Assembly: GCA_002694685.1 (NCBI GenBank)
Contig: NZMW01000001.1
Location: 1 to 64,000 of the forward strand
Direction of reading: 5' to 3'
Length of the DNA: 64,000 nucleotides
Origin: Balneola sp.
Lineage (GTDB): Bacteria > Bacteroidota > Rhodothermia > Balneolales > Balneolaceae
Below are positions 1 through 8,522 of the stretch, in pieces. The notes below the pieces were generated by a model. It saw only the letters and a list, made by a program, of their open reading frames with translations. It was not told the origin of the DNA and did no database searches. The position numbers and the translations under genes were made by a program. How positions within the stretch are numbered: the stretch's first letter is position 1; the number at the start of each line of letters is the position of its first letter.

Positions 1-298
1 CAAGTTTCATTCTGATTAGGTTTTCTTCAGAAGGACAATCCATTTCAGAAATTTTAAAAATTGTTTTCTCCATTGTTCTTTTAAAAAGTTACCTATAACA
101 TATAATTATTTGGAATGAGGGAATGTGCAAAAATTCTTTATAAAAAGACAAATGTGTTAATTATAAGTCCCTGATATAAATTGAAGTATGTTATCAGGAA
201 TTATATCCTCAAAAAATTCCAGATAATATTTCCTGATAAAATCTGTAAGGAATGGCTTTGAAATCGCTCTTACTAAAAAAGGCAAGTAAGGGTATTTC
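1..298. other. AT-rich non-coding leader of the integron integrase, with inverted repeats
   Basis: No convincing gene is visible. The segment is strongly AT-rich. It holds three copies of the heptamer CCTGATA: direct at 170-176 and 232-238, inverted (TATCAGG) at 192-198. The last two lie in arms of 14 bp with one mismatch (191-204 and 226-239). In mobile and chromosomal integrons the attI site and the cassettes normally lie upstream of intI, so this is where attI would be expected, with any cassettes further left outside the window. I could not identify a canonical GTTRRRY core site, so no attI is called. Confidence 0.5.
191..239. repeat. Imperfect inverted repeat upstream of intI
   Basis: The arms TTATCAGGAATTAT (191-204) and ATATTTCCTGATAA (226-239) are inverted copies with one mismatch, separated by 21 bp. 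A third half-site, CCTGATA, lies at 170-176. The position 60-130 bp before the integrase start suggests an integrase-binding or regulatory site. This is inference, since no known attI or LexA consensus was recognised. Confidence 0.5.
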
Positions 299-1261
<963 letters not shown>

Positions 1262-1294
1262 TGAATTTATGTAGGAATGAAATTAAATTTAGGA

Positions 1295-1512
1295 GTCATC
1301 CTGAGAGTACCCTCGAAGGACCTACACAAGTACGAAACGGCATCAACCCTATGAAGATGCTTCGGAGGTATCCTCAGCATGACTTGAGGTAGATAAAGAA
1401 ACAAAATTAGGAGTCATCCTGAGGGCACCTCCGAAGGGAAAGCCGGGATCTTGGTGCAGGAAAGGGAAAAGAGGTTGAAGACAAGCATCCAGATTCCTGC
1501 CTGTGCAGGAAT
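1295..1512. repeat. Cluster of intergenic palindromic repeats (GTCATCCTGAG family) after intI
   Basis: The gap 1262-1575 holds no gene. It contains a GTCATCCTGAG...CTCGAAGGA unit at 1295-1320, an inverted copy ending in CCTCAGCATGAC at 1353-1383, and a third direct unit at 1413-1438. A perfect hairpin, ATTCCTGC-CTGT-GCAGGAAT, follows at 1493-1512. A further copy of the first unit lies at 3872-3902. Such dispersed short palindromic units are common between genes in this lineage. Their arrangement here could form stable RNA hairpins after intI, but no terminator-like T tract is evident. Confidence 0.7.
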
Positions 1513-1575
1513 GAAGGAGGGGGTTGGTTTAAAATCGAAAATCACAGATCAACAATCGATCATCCGAAAATCCAA

Positions 1576-2076
1576 TCACTCCACCATTATATCACCGTAG
1601 GAAATCATCTGCTGATTGCCGCTGAAGATGAATACGCGGTTCAATCCTCGGGCACCTTCAACATTACCGAATTCAGCAAACTCAATGGGATTGATTTGGA
1701 AGGTGGTAAGTCCTTGGGGAAGGGATTCAAAATCCTGGTACATGGTCCGGAAATCGTTGTCATCAAAGCGGGTCATTACAATAATTCCGTTCAAAGAATT
1801 AACGCCCGTCACGTTTACTTCAAACTGAATAGCCTGAGATGTATTAGCCGGATTCGGATAAGGAGGGACAATTTCTACCAACCCCTGAAACAGGGGCGAG
1901 GTACGCCAGTCGTCTTCATCTGCATCCTGTATAGCACCCTGATTGGTGGTTTGAGTGAAATTTTCGGGAAAAGTATACGCTTGTTTTTCGAAATCCCGCT
2001 GGGCATCATTCCGGGTACAGCCCGCCAGTAATAGTAGAGAAAAAAGAAAAATAGTTATTGAAATAAACTTTGACAT
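1576..2076 (-). CDS. Hypothetical lipoprotein
   Basis: A 166-residue protein with a lipoprotein signal peptide: positively charged start, hydrophobic stretch at about 5-17, and lipobox LAGC with the acylated Cys at position 20. The mature part is acidic and contains a PYPNPA segment (about 73-78) and a predicted beta-rich C-terminal half. I do not recognise a characterised family. It is divergent from the ArsC/Spx-like gene, with 98 bp between start codons. It is probably anchored in the outer or inner membrane facing the periplasm; function unknown. Confidence 0.75.
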   Translation of the reverse strand: MSKFISITIFLFSLLLLAGCTRNDAQRDFEKQAYTFPENFTQTTNQGAIQDADEDDWRTSPLFQGLVEIVPPYPNPANTSQAIQFEVNVTGVNSLNGIIVMTRFDDNDFRTMYQDFESLPQGLTTFQINPIEFAEFGNVEGARGLNRVFIFSGNQQMISYGDIMVE

Positions 2077-2174
2077 AAAATGGCACGAACTAGATGTTCA
2101 TTACGTTCGAATTTCGGGATACAAACCGTATCTTCAGTTCAACAAAAATACAAAACATTCACCATAATATAACG

Positions 2175-2537
2175 ATGCTGCATATTGCCGGAATAAAAAA
2201 TTGTAACAAAATCAGAGATACCAAAAAGTGGATGGATACTCATGATGTTGAATATGAATTTATTGACGTCCGAAAAGATCCGTTAACCCGAGAAGAGCTC
2301 AAGGAGCTGGAGTATAAAGTTGGGCTGGATGTATTGGTGAATAAACGCGGGCGCAAGTGGAGAGACTTAGGTCTGGCGGATAAAGATTTATCCGATGATG
2401 AACTATTTGAGCAGCTTTTGGAGCATCAGGTCATGATTAAACGTCCGGTTTTAATTAAGGACGAGTCTGTTTTGGTGGGTTATGACGAAGATTCTTTTGA
2501 AGCTTTTGTTGCCGAAGAGGATCCGGAAGAGAAATAA
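2175..2537 (+). CDS. ArsC/Spx/YffB-family thioredoxin-fold protein
   Basis: A 120-residue protein starting MLHIAGIKNC. The pattern is that of the ArsC/Spx family: a beta strand followed by NCNKIRDTKKW with a single N-terminal Cys (C10), then EFIDVRKDPLT, a GLDVLVNKRG-R segment, and the cis-Pro motif IKRPVLIKD with VGYDED near the C terminus. The Cys is at the arsenate-reductase nucleophile position, but many family members (YffB, Spx, MgsR) are not arsenate reductases. The in-frame ORF extends upstream to 2094, but ATG 2175 starts exactly at the conserved first strand and leaves room for a promoter. The DUF3108 gene follows after 36 bp. Substrate unknown. Confidence 0.8.
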   Translation: MLHIAGIKNCNKIRDTKKWMDTHDVEYEFIDVRKDPLTREELKELEYKVGLDVLVNKRGRKWRDLGLADKDLSDDELFEQLLEHQVMIKRPVLIKDESVLVGYDEDSFEAFVAEEDPEEK

Positions 2538-2573
2538 TCGGTTTTATACACCCGTTGTAGGGCAGGCTCAATT

Positions 2574-3371
2574 ATGACAAAAAATTTACTCATCATACTT
2601 TTATTGCTGTTCACCACACCGGTGATGGCACAGCATTCTTTTCCGGATAGCAGTAGTACTCCGCCTACTATGGAGGAGCTTTTTTCGGTGAAGGAAACCT
2701 TCCGCTATGAGGTTAAATATGGCTTTTTCAAATTGGGCTGGGTGAATGTAGAGCTGCTCAGCGATTCGGTTTATGAGGGCCGAACCCTGAATCATCTCCT
2801 TACTGAAATTGAGTCGAACCCAAGTATCCCATTCATGGGTACCGAACTGGATCGGTTTCACAGCTTGTTTTATGTGAATGAAGAAGGGCTGCCTTTAGAG
2901 GTTAAATACTGGAAGGATAACATTGATGAAAACGAATACGATGAAATAGAGTATTGGTTTGATCGTGATATAGGGAAGGTGTATTACAAGGAGGAAGACG
3001 ACACCCGGGATACACTGGCTTTGGAAGACCCTGCCACATCGGGTCATTTGATTTTCTATTTTTCCCGACTATTTGCTGGAAGCGAGGAGGATTATACACT
3101 TCCGGTTTATGTAACGAAAGAGGCGGGCTATATCTTCGCCGATAACTCCCTTAAAACAGAGAAACGTAATTATGAGCCTTTTGATGGTCCCGTAGATGCC
3201 TATCTGATGGAAGGAAATACGGAAAAAATTGAAGGGCCTTTTGGTTTTTCCGGCAGGTTCAGAGCATGGTTCCTGGACGACGACCTGAGGGTTCCTCTTG
3301 AAGCCCGGGTAAAAGTACTTTGGGGAAATGTAATTGTACGAATGATAGATTATACACGAGAAGAATTATGA
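2574..3371 (+). CDS. DUF3108 family periplasmic/outer-membrane-associated protein
   Basis: A 265-residue protein with a Sec signal peptide (hydrophobic core at about 4-17, ending in VMAQ) and a body that fits the DUF3108 family: the [20 protein letters not shown] start, then alternating beta strands including the [15 protein letters not shown] and FYFSRLF segments. The family is of unknown function; its beta-rich fold is thought to be lipocalin-like or LolA-like. Its stop codon overlaps the dut start (ATGA), so the two are translationally coupled. Confidence 0.75.
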   Translation: MTKNLLIILLLLFTTPVMAQHSFPDSSSTPPTMEELFSVKETFRYEVKYGFFKLGWVNVELLSDSVYEGRTLNHLLTEIESNPSIPFMGTELDRFHSLFYVNEEGLPLEVKYWKDNIDENEYDEIEYWFDRDIGKVYYKEEDDTRDTLALEDPATSGHLIFYFSRLFAGSEEDYTLPVYVTKEAGYIFADNSLKTEKRNYEPFDGPVDAYLMEGNTEKIEGPFGFSGRFRAWFLDDDLRVPLEARVKVLWGNVIVRMIDYTREEL

Positions 3372-3814
3372 ATAAAGTTTTGATCAAGAAGCTGGAGCAT
3401 GGAAAGGATTTGTCCTTGCCGAATTATGAAACGGTGAATGCTGCCGGAATGGATATCCGGGCTGCAGTTACAGAATCTATCACCCTAAAACCGGGAGATA
3501 GAACGCTGATTCCAACAGGTTTTCAAATGGCTTTACCGGAGGGATATGAGGCTCAAATCCGTCCCCGCAGTGGACTGGCTATCAGAAATGGAATAACGAT
3601 GTTGAATTCTCCCGGAACCATTGATGCGGACTACCGGGGAGAGGTGAAGGTGATCGCAATCAACCACGGGCAAGAGGACTTTGTGGTTAATCACGGCGAC
3701 CGAATTGCCCAAATGGTGATTGCACCGGTTACACAACTTCCACTGCTTGAAGTAGACGAGCTCGATGAAACGGATCGGGGGGAAGGCGGGTTTGGCAGCA
3801 CGGGAGTTGGTTGA
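3368..3814 (+). CDS. dut: Deoxyuridine 5'-triphosphate nucleotidohydrolase (dUTPase)
   Basis: Hydrolyses dUTP to dUMP and pyrophosphate, keeping uracil out of DNA and supplying dTMP synthesis. The 148-residue trimeric-type enzyme shows all expected motifs: AAGMDIRA (motif 1), RPRSGLA (motif 2), the catalytic-Asp region [11 protein letters not shown] (motif 3), RIAQMVI (motif 4) and the C-terminal P-loop-like [10 protein letters not shown] (motif 5). ATG 3368 overlaps the previous stop by four bases. A longer reading with a TTG start at 3320 exists, but it would overlap DUF3108 by 52 bases and adds non-conserved residues. Confidence 0.95.
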   Translation: MNKVLIKKLEHGKDLSLPNYETVNAAGMDIRAAVTESITLKPGDRTLIPTGFQMALPEGYEAQIRPRSGLAIRNGITMLNSPGTIDADYRGEVKVIAINHGQEDFVVNHGDRIAQMVIAPVTQLPLLEVDELDETDRGEGGFGSTGVG

Positions 3815-3902
3815 ACATTGAATATCGAACATTCAACACTCAACAAGGAACTCTGAACACCTATTCAAAAAGTCATCCTGAGGATACCTCCGAAGGATCT
3901 GC
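3811..3902. repeat. Intergenic repeat pair: GAACATT-type low-complexity repeat and GTCATCCTGAG unit
   Basis: Immediately after dut the sequence reads as alternating TTGAACATTGAATATCGAAC / ATTCAACACTCAAC (3811-3844). Related runs occur at 5991-6023 and, inside a coding region, at 15451-15477. A GTCATCCTGAGGATACCTCC unit follows at 3872-3902, matching the cluster downstream of intI. Confidence 0.6.
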
Positions 3903-3964
3903 AAAAGTTTAAATCTGTATTCCCAAGCTGACAGTTAAAGCCTGAAAGCTGCCAGCAATTATCT

Positions 3965-5215
3965 ATGACTAACAACCTCCGTCCGTATCTAACGCTCATC
4001 AAAGAAAACAAAGACTTTCGACGTCTTTGGATCAGTCAGTCAATTTCTAACTTTGGGGATTGGTTTGGCTTACTGGCTCTCTATGCCATCATCGGCAAAT
4101 ATTCGGATTCAGAATTTCTGTTAGGGCTTATCATTGTTGTGAAGATGTTGAGTCTGGCTCTTTTCTCACCTTTTGCCGGCTATATCGCTGATCGGTTTAA
4201 TCGCCGTAATTTAATGATCTGGTGTGATTTGTTGAGAGGGTTGGCTGTTTTGGGGATTATTCTTGTTCAGTCGGTTGAAATGCTTTGGCTGGCCTATGTG
4301 CTTACGGCTGTTCAAATGATGTTATCCGCAGTTTTTGAACCGGCTAAAACTTCCTCTATTCCTAATGTCACCTCAGAGGCAAACCTCACCAATGCCAATA
4401 TCATATCTACGGCAAGCTGGAGTATAATCTTCACCACAGGAATGGCGATCGGCGGTTTTGCGACTGAATGGCTGGGAACCGATAACGTGCTTATCCTGGA
4501 TTCTATCAGCTACGTGATTTCGGCTTGGTTTGTATATCGGGCCACGATTCCACAGAAAAGGCTTTCAAAAGAGGAAATGTACAGAACCCGAAACCCACTC
4601 AAAGGAATCAAAGAAGGGTTAAGCTACCTGATGGATAACCGCCAAATTCTGCGCCCGACACTGGCTAAAGGAACCTCTACTGTATTTCTGGGTGGACTCG
4701 TTTACTTGCTCATCATCGTCAGTGAAGAAGTGCTGATGATGGGAAGTATTGGACTTGGGCTGCTTTATGGAGCACGGGGAATTGGAACAGGAATTGGTCC
4801 GGTAATAGGGAGGCGGCTATTTAGTGACGAAAAAGACTGGGTCATGGTAATGGGTTTAGCCATCACTTTTTGTGGGTTGATGTATATGATTGTTGGGTTG
4901 GTAAACAGCATTTATCTGATGCTGATTTTTGTGCTGCTTGCACATTCGGCATCGGGCACAAATTGGGTGACAAGTACGGTACTCCTTCAAAAAAGAACAC
5001 AGGATACTTTTCGGGGACGCGTGTTCAGCACCGAGTGGCTATTGTTCACGATAGGCAGTTCTATTTCGACCATTATCGCTTCCCTCATCCTTGAGTTAGA
5101 ATTAATGACCGTAAAACCACTCATTATGGTGTATGGTGGAATCATGGTTTTAGGAGGAATTTGGTGGAGCTTTACGATTACCAAAGACGAAAAAGCCTGG
5201 CAAGCTGATAAATAA
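3965..5215 (+). CDS. MFS transporter, drug/siderophore-exporter type
   Basis: A 416-residue inner-membrane protein with about twelve hydrophobic segments. Its N-terminal half has the MFS loop 2-3 signature GYIADRFNRRNLM (motif A pattern GxxxDRxxRR). The overall form FRRLWISQSISNFGDWFGLLAL resembles the MFS_3/EntS-like group of efflux permeases. Substrate cannot be told from sequence. It stands alone: repeats lie on both sides, and a 162-bp palindromic repeat begins two bases after its stop codon, which could serve as its mRNA 3' end. Confidence 0.85.
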   Translation: MTNNLRPYLTLIKENKDFRRLWISQSISNFGDWFGLLALYAIIGKYSDSEFLLGLIIVVKMLSLALFSPFAGYIADRFNRRNLMIWCDLLRGLAVLGIILVQSVEMLWLAYVLTAVQMMLSAVFEPAKTSSIPNVTSEANLTNANIISTASWSIIFTTGMAIGGFATEWLGTDNVLILDSISYVISAWFVYRATIPQKRLSKEEMYRTRNPLKGIKEGLSYLMDNRQILRPTLAKGTSTVFLGGLVYLLIIVSEEVLMMGSIGLGLLYGARGIGTGIGPVIGRRLFSDEKDWVMVMGLAITFCGLMYMIVGLVNSIYLMLIFVLLAHSASGTNWVTSTVLLQKRTQDTFRGRVFSTEWLLFTIGSSISTIIASLILELELMTVKPLIMVYGGIMVLGGIWWSFTITKDEKAWQADK

Positions 5216-5217
5216 CC

Positions 5218-5379
5218 CGTCATCGCGAGGAGTATTGGTGCCAGAAATCGAATCATGCTGCCTTTCGACGCGGCGATCTCCATGCACTACTTGGGGTGGG
5301 GTGCCGGTTCAGGGAGATTGCTTCGTTGTTTAGCTTCCCAATCCTACATTCAACATTATGAGTGCCTCGCAATGACCGG
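5218..5379. repeat. 162-bp palindromic repeat, copy A
   Basis: Outer ends GTCATCGCGAGG (5219-5230) and CCTCGCAATGAC (5365-5376) are inverted with one mismatch. An inner pair, GGCGATCTCC (5272-5281) and GGAGATTGCT (5313-5322), is also complementary, so the single strand can fold into a long interrupted hairpin. Copy B at 5764-5925 is the same length with about 8 differences by eye. Copies A and B bracket the GIY-YIG gene in the same orientation. A divergent third copy lies at 17191-17341. Confidence 0.9.
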
Positions 5380-5428
5380 CTGATATCGGTCAACTGGAAA
5401 TGACGAGTCTGATTTACTATAATCTAAA

Positions 5429-5755
5429 ATGAGTAGAGACAAAGATCTATATATTTATATCCTCACTAATAAAAATCACACCGTACTCTACACCGGTGTA
5501 ACGAGCGATTTAGTAAATCGTATTTGGCAACATAAAAACAAACAGGTTAAGGGGTTCACAAAAAAGTACAACGTTGATCAATTAGTCTATTTTGAAGGTC
5601 CGGGCGATCCGATTCATGCAATTGAAAGAGAGAAACAAATTAAAGGTGGTTCCAGACAGAACAAGATTGACTTGGTTAATTCTATCAATCCAAAGTGGAG
5701 AGATCTTTATGAAGATATCATCCCTGAAGGATATAAGAATCCAAACAAAATGTAA
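5429..5755 (+). CDS. Small GIY-YIG nuclease domain protein flanked by palindromic repeats
   Basis: A 108-residue stand-alone GIY-YIG domain. Residues 8-11 (YIYI) and 21-26 (YTGVTS) form the GIY and YIG elements, followed by the catalytic Arg in NRIWQHK (about 31-37). The metal-binding Glu lies in AIEREKQIKGGSR (about 64-76), and the family ending NPKWRDLY follows. This is the common small single-domain type (YhbQ-like), a predicted metal-dependent DNA endonuclease of uncertain biological role. It sits alone between two direct copies of a 162-bp palindrome (5218-5379 and 5764-5925), the second starting 8 bp after its stop. This suggests it belongs to, or acts on, a repeat-borne unit; that link is inference. 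Confidence 0.85.
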   Translation: MSRDKDLYIYILTNKNHTVLYTGVTSDLVNRIWQHKNKQVKGFTKKYNVDQLVYFEGPGDPIHAIEREKQIKGGSRQNKIDLVNSINPKWRDLYEDIIPEGYKNPNKM

Positions 5756-5763
5756 GAAAAGTC

Positions 5764-5925
5764 CGTCATCGCGAGGAGTATTGGTGCCAGAAATCGAACC
5801 ATAATGCATTTCGACACGGCGATCTCCACGCACTACTTGGGGTGGGGTGCCGGTTCAGGGAGATTGCTTCGTTGTTTAGCTTCCCAATCCTAGATTCAAC
5901 ATTATGAGCGCCTCGCAATGACCGG
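5764..5925. repeat. 162-bp palindromic repeat, copy B
   Basis: A direct copy of the 5218-5379 unit, about 95% identical by eye, with the same GTCATCGCGAGG and CCTCGCAATGAC ends. Differences cluster near the first third of the unit. It separates the GIY-YIG gene from the terminator of the convergent S9 peptidase gene. Confidence 0.9.
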
Positions 5926-5961
5926 GTGGGAAAATTAAGTAAGAAATAAAGAATCACAAAA

Positions 5962-5992
5962 AACGCCGAAGCAGGTTTACCACTTCGGCGTT
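5962..5992 (-). terminator. Intrinsic terminator of the 6024-8372 peptidase gene
   Basis: A perfect 10-bp stem, AACGCCGAAG (5962-5971) with CTTCGGCGTT (5983-5992), and an 11-nt loop. On the minus strand it is followed by a run of T (the plus-strand A run just before 5964). It lies 32 bp past the stop of the minus-strand gene. Confidence 0.8.
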
Positions 5993-6023
5993 GAATGTTC
6001 TTTATTCAATGTTCGATATTCTC

Positions 6024-8372
6024 TTAGTCTTCCGGCAGATTGAAATCTACATTAGTTCTGTAGTCTCCAAGCAGGTGCTCTGAGAAATAGTACCACATCA
6101 TCCGCTGGAAGTAGGGATTGTAAGGTCCGAAACCATGTCGTCGTCCTGGAAGAATCATCATATCAAAACGCTTACCGGCTTTGATGAGGGCATCAGCAAG
6201 ACGGATAGTGTTGGCCGGATGTACGTTGTTATCCATGTCACCATGAACAAGCAGTAGTTTCCCTTTCAGGTTTCCGGCTAGAGCAGCATTGGTTTCAACA
6301 GGGCCATCAAAGGTGATTCCCTCTTTCTCAACTTCAACGCTGTCTTCATTCATAACCTTAACGGTTTTGCGGGTTTCTTTAACCCCATTATGAACTTCAC
6401 CCCACCAGATATTATAGATGTTGTTGTCATGGTTACCAGCTGATGACACAGCTACATCATAAAAATCAGGATAAGTGAGCAAAGCAGCTGTACTCATAAA
6501 GCCACCTCCGGAATGTCCGAAGATCCCGACACGATCCTGATCTACAAAAGAGTGTCGGGAGGCGAGTTGCTCAATACCGTACTTATTATCAGCAAGAGGA
6601 TAATCGCGCATATCGCCATATCCATAGTTGTGATAGTACTTGGATCGGATTGGGCTACCGCCGCGCTGTCCAAAGGCTACCACTACAAAGCCAAGCTGGG
6701 AAAGCGATTGGTTTCTTCCGGTTGAACCACCCACTGAAAAACTGGTAGGGAAGGGCTCTGTCTGTGGTCCCGGATATACGTAGGTAATGATGGGATAGGA
6801 CTTGGTGGAATCAAAGTCGAACGGTTTCCACATCACACCGTAAAGGTCGGTAGCTCCGTCAGCTGCTTTCACTTTAAATTCTTCCGGTGCTTCCCATCCA
6901 ATTTCTTCAGCAGCGGTCATATCAACCTGCTGAAGTTGAATTTTTACTTCTCCGGAGGCATCTCTAACAACGGCTCTGGTTGGCATATCAACACGGGAAT
7001 AGTTGTCTACAAAGTAGTTGCCTTCTTCGGATGCGTTGATGTTATGATTAGCATCTTCAGGAGTTAGATGACGAGAACGGGAGCCATCAAAACGAACGGA
7101 ATAAAGATTCTCAAAATAAGGATTTTGTCCTTCTTCTTTTCCATACGCAGAGTAATAAATGGTTTGAGCGGCCGTATCGATTTTAGCAATATCGCCAACG
7201 GTATAGTATCCGTTTGTGATTCTATTCTTGAGGTTTCCGTTAGAATCGTATCGGTAAAGCTGACCCCATCCGGTTCTTTCACTCCACCAGATATATTCTT
7301 CACCTTCATTAATGATGGCAAGCTGGGCATATCTGGTATTGAAATAAGGCTTGCTCTCTTCTGAGAACAACACTTCAACTTCCCCGCTAGTGGTATTCGC
7401 TTTCAATACGTCAATTTTACTCCAGGTACGGTCACGACGGAGTATATACAGATAATCTGATTTATCGGTCTCAAAAATACCTCCACCATTAAAATAAGCA
7501 CCACCAAGTGATTGATCTTCCCACTTGTCGGTATCAAGGGTAACGGATGTTTCCGCATCAGGATCAAACACTTTAATCTCGTCTACATAAATATCTTCTT
7601 CTCCGGGCATAGGATATTTATACGTTTCCAAAGTAGGACGGTCGCCCAAGGAGTTGATAACCCAGAGATCATCTACAAGCCTTTTGTCCTGACGCTTCAC
7701 CCATAATTTCTGTGAATCCTCAAACCAATTTGCACGTGCTCTTAGTCGTTCATCAGATGTAGTGTCACTGTCATCGGCTTGGTAGCTGAACCATTTTTTA
7801 CCATCAACGGTAAGCTGAATTTCGGTGCTGTCTTCATCATCGGCACGCATCACAAAAAGGTCATGATTTTTGGCGAATGCAATCCAGGTACTGTCGGGGG
7901 AGTAGCTTGCCCATCTTTCCTCTTTCTCTTCACTTAAAGAATCCCCTTTTACCAACCTATTACCATTCACATTATAGGTGAAATTGATGCTATCTACATG
8001 GAAGGTGAATCGCTCTTTGTCGGTGTCGTATTCAAAATCATTGAGCTCCAAATCTTTGGAGTTGAATGTCCGGTTAAACATTTCCGATAGCTGGGAAGCC
8101 ATCACTTCACGGTCAAACAATTCTCGCTGATTGCCCCGAGCCGCATCTACAAAATACCAGTTGGTGCCTTCGGCATTTTCAAAAGGATACCAAAAGGTGT
8201 CGGTGTCTTCAATCCATCTGGGCCATACAAAAGTATCGCCAATCAGTTTGTCCATCTTTTCGCCGGTAAAGCGTTCGGCGGCTTCAAAATTTGCTTGTGC
8301 TGCTGCGGTCGTGTTTAAACAAACAGTTAGCAGGGCTAAAGCGAATATGCTTTTTATAATTCTGTTGATCAT
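6024..8372 (-). CDS. S9 family prolyl peptidase (DPP4-like), paralog 1
   Basis: A 782-residue secreted serine peptidase with a signal peptide (about 1-25, ending TAAAQA), an N-terminal DPPIV-type beta-propeller region (about 90-500) and a C-terminal alpha/beta-hydrolase domain. The nucleophile motif is GHSGGG with Ser621; Asp714 (HGDMDNNVHP) and His746 (RRHGFG) complete the triad. Such enzymes remove N-terminal dipeptides or cleave short peptides in the periplasm or outside the cell. It lies in tandem with a closely similar paralog (8523-10874) and shares long identical blocks with it, such as EAAERFTGEKMDKLIG and the whole active-site region. Each copy has its own terminator, so they may be transcribed separately. 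Confidence 0.92.
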   Translation of the reverse strand: MINRIIKSIFALALLTVCLNTTAAAQANFEAAERFTGEKMDKLIGDTFVWPRWIEDTDTFWYPFENAEGTNWYFVDAARGNQRELFDREVMASQLSEMFNRTFNSKDLELNDFEYDTDKERFTFHVDSINFTYNVNGNRLVKGDSLSEEKEERWASYSPDSTWIAFAKNHDLFVMRADDEDSTEIQLTVDGKKWFSYQADDSDTTSDERLRARANWFEDSQKLWVKRQDKRLVDDLWVINSLGDRPTLETYKYPMPGEEDIYVDEIKVFDPDAETSVTLDTDKWEDQSLGGAYFNGGGIFETDKSDYLYILRRDRTWSKIDVLKANTTSGEVEVLFSEESKPYFNTRYAQLAIINEGEEYIWWSERTGWGQLYRYDSNGNLKNRITNGYYTVGDIAKIDTAAQTIYYSAYGKEEGQNPYFENLYSVRFDGSRSRHLTPEDANHNINASEEGNYFVDNYSRVDMPTRAVVRDASGEVKIQLQQVDMTAAEEIGWEAPEEFKVKAADGATDLYGVMWKPFDFDSTKSYPIITYVYPGPQTEPFPTSFSVGGSTGRNQSLSQLGFVVVAFGQRGGSPIRSKYYHNYGYGDMRDYPLADNKYGIEQLASRHSFVDQDRVGIFGHSGGGFMSTAALLTYPDFYDVAVSSAGNHDNNIYNIWWGEVHNGVKETRKTVKVMNEDSVEVEKEGITFDGPVETNAALAGNLKGKLLLVHGDMDNNVHPANTIRLADALIKAGKRFDMMILPGRRHGFGPYNPYFQRMMWYYFSEHLLGDYRTNVDFNLPED

Positions 8373-8476
8373 TGTTTTGACTTCGTTCTAAATTTATGGC
8401 TGGTTTAATTAAAGGGATATTTTTGTAAAATATTCATAATTGTTTGGGGTGATTATTTTTTTCGCTGGCATAAAAA

Positions 8477-8504
8477 AAGCCGGATTCAAAAGTGAATCCG
8501 GCTT
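8477..8504 (-). terminator. Intrinsic terminator of the 8523-10874 peptidase gene
   Basis: A perfect 12-bp stem, AAGCCGGATTCA (8477-8488) and TGAATCCGGCTT (8493-8504), with loop AAAG. On the minus strand it runs into seven T residues. It starts 19 bp past the stop codon of the minus-strand peptidase. Confidence 0.9.
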
Positions 8505-8522
8505 AAATTATTTTACAGTGAT

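Noticed and set aside
191-239. attC or attI site upstream of intI
   Set aside because: The inverted repeat lacks a recognisable GTTRRRY or RYYYAAC core, and no small cassette ORF adjoins it, so only an inverted repeat is reported.
2094-2174. Longer N terminus for the ArsC/Spx-like protein
   Set aside because: The added 27 residues precede the first conserved strand, have no family similarity and would consume the divergent promoter region.
3320-3367. TTG start for dut extending into the DUF3108 gene
   Set aside because: It gives 16 extra non-conserved residues; the ATG at 3368 overlaps the preceding stop in the usual coupled manner.
5218-5925. Insertion sequence or CRISPR array
   Set aside because: There is no transposase and no short regular repeat-spacer pattern. 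Two 162-bp direct copies around one nuclease gene fit neither, and no target duplication was seen outside the copies.
6513-6725. Plus-strand open frame inside the first S9 peptidase
   Set aside because: It lies entirely opposite a conserved catalytic domain and is explained as its antisense shadow.
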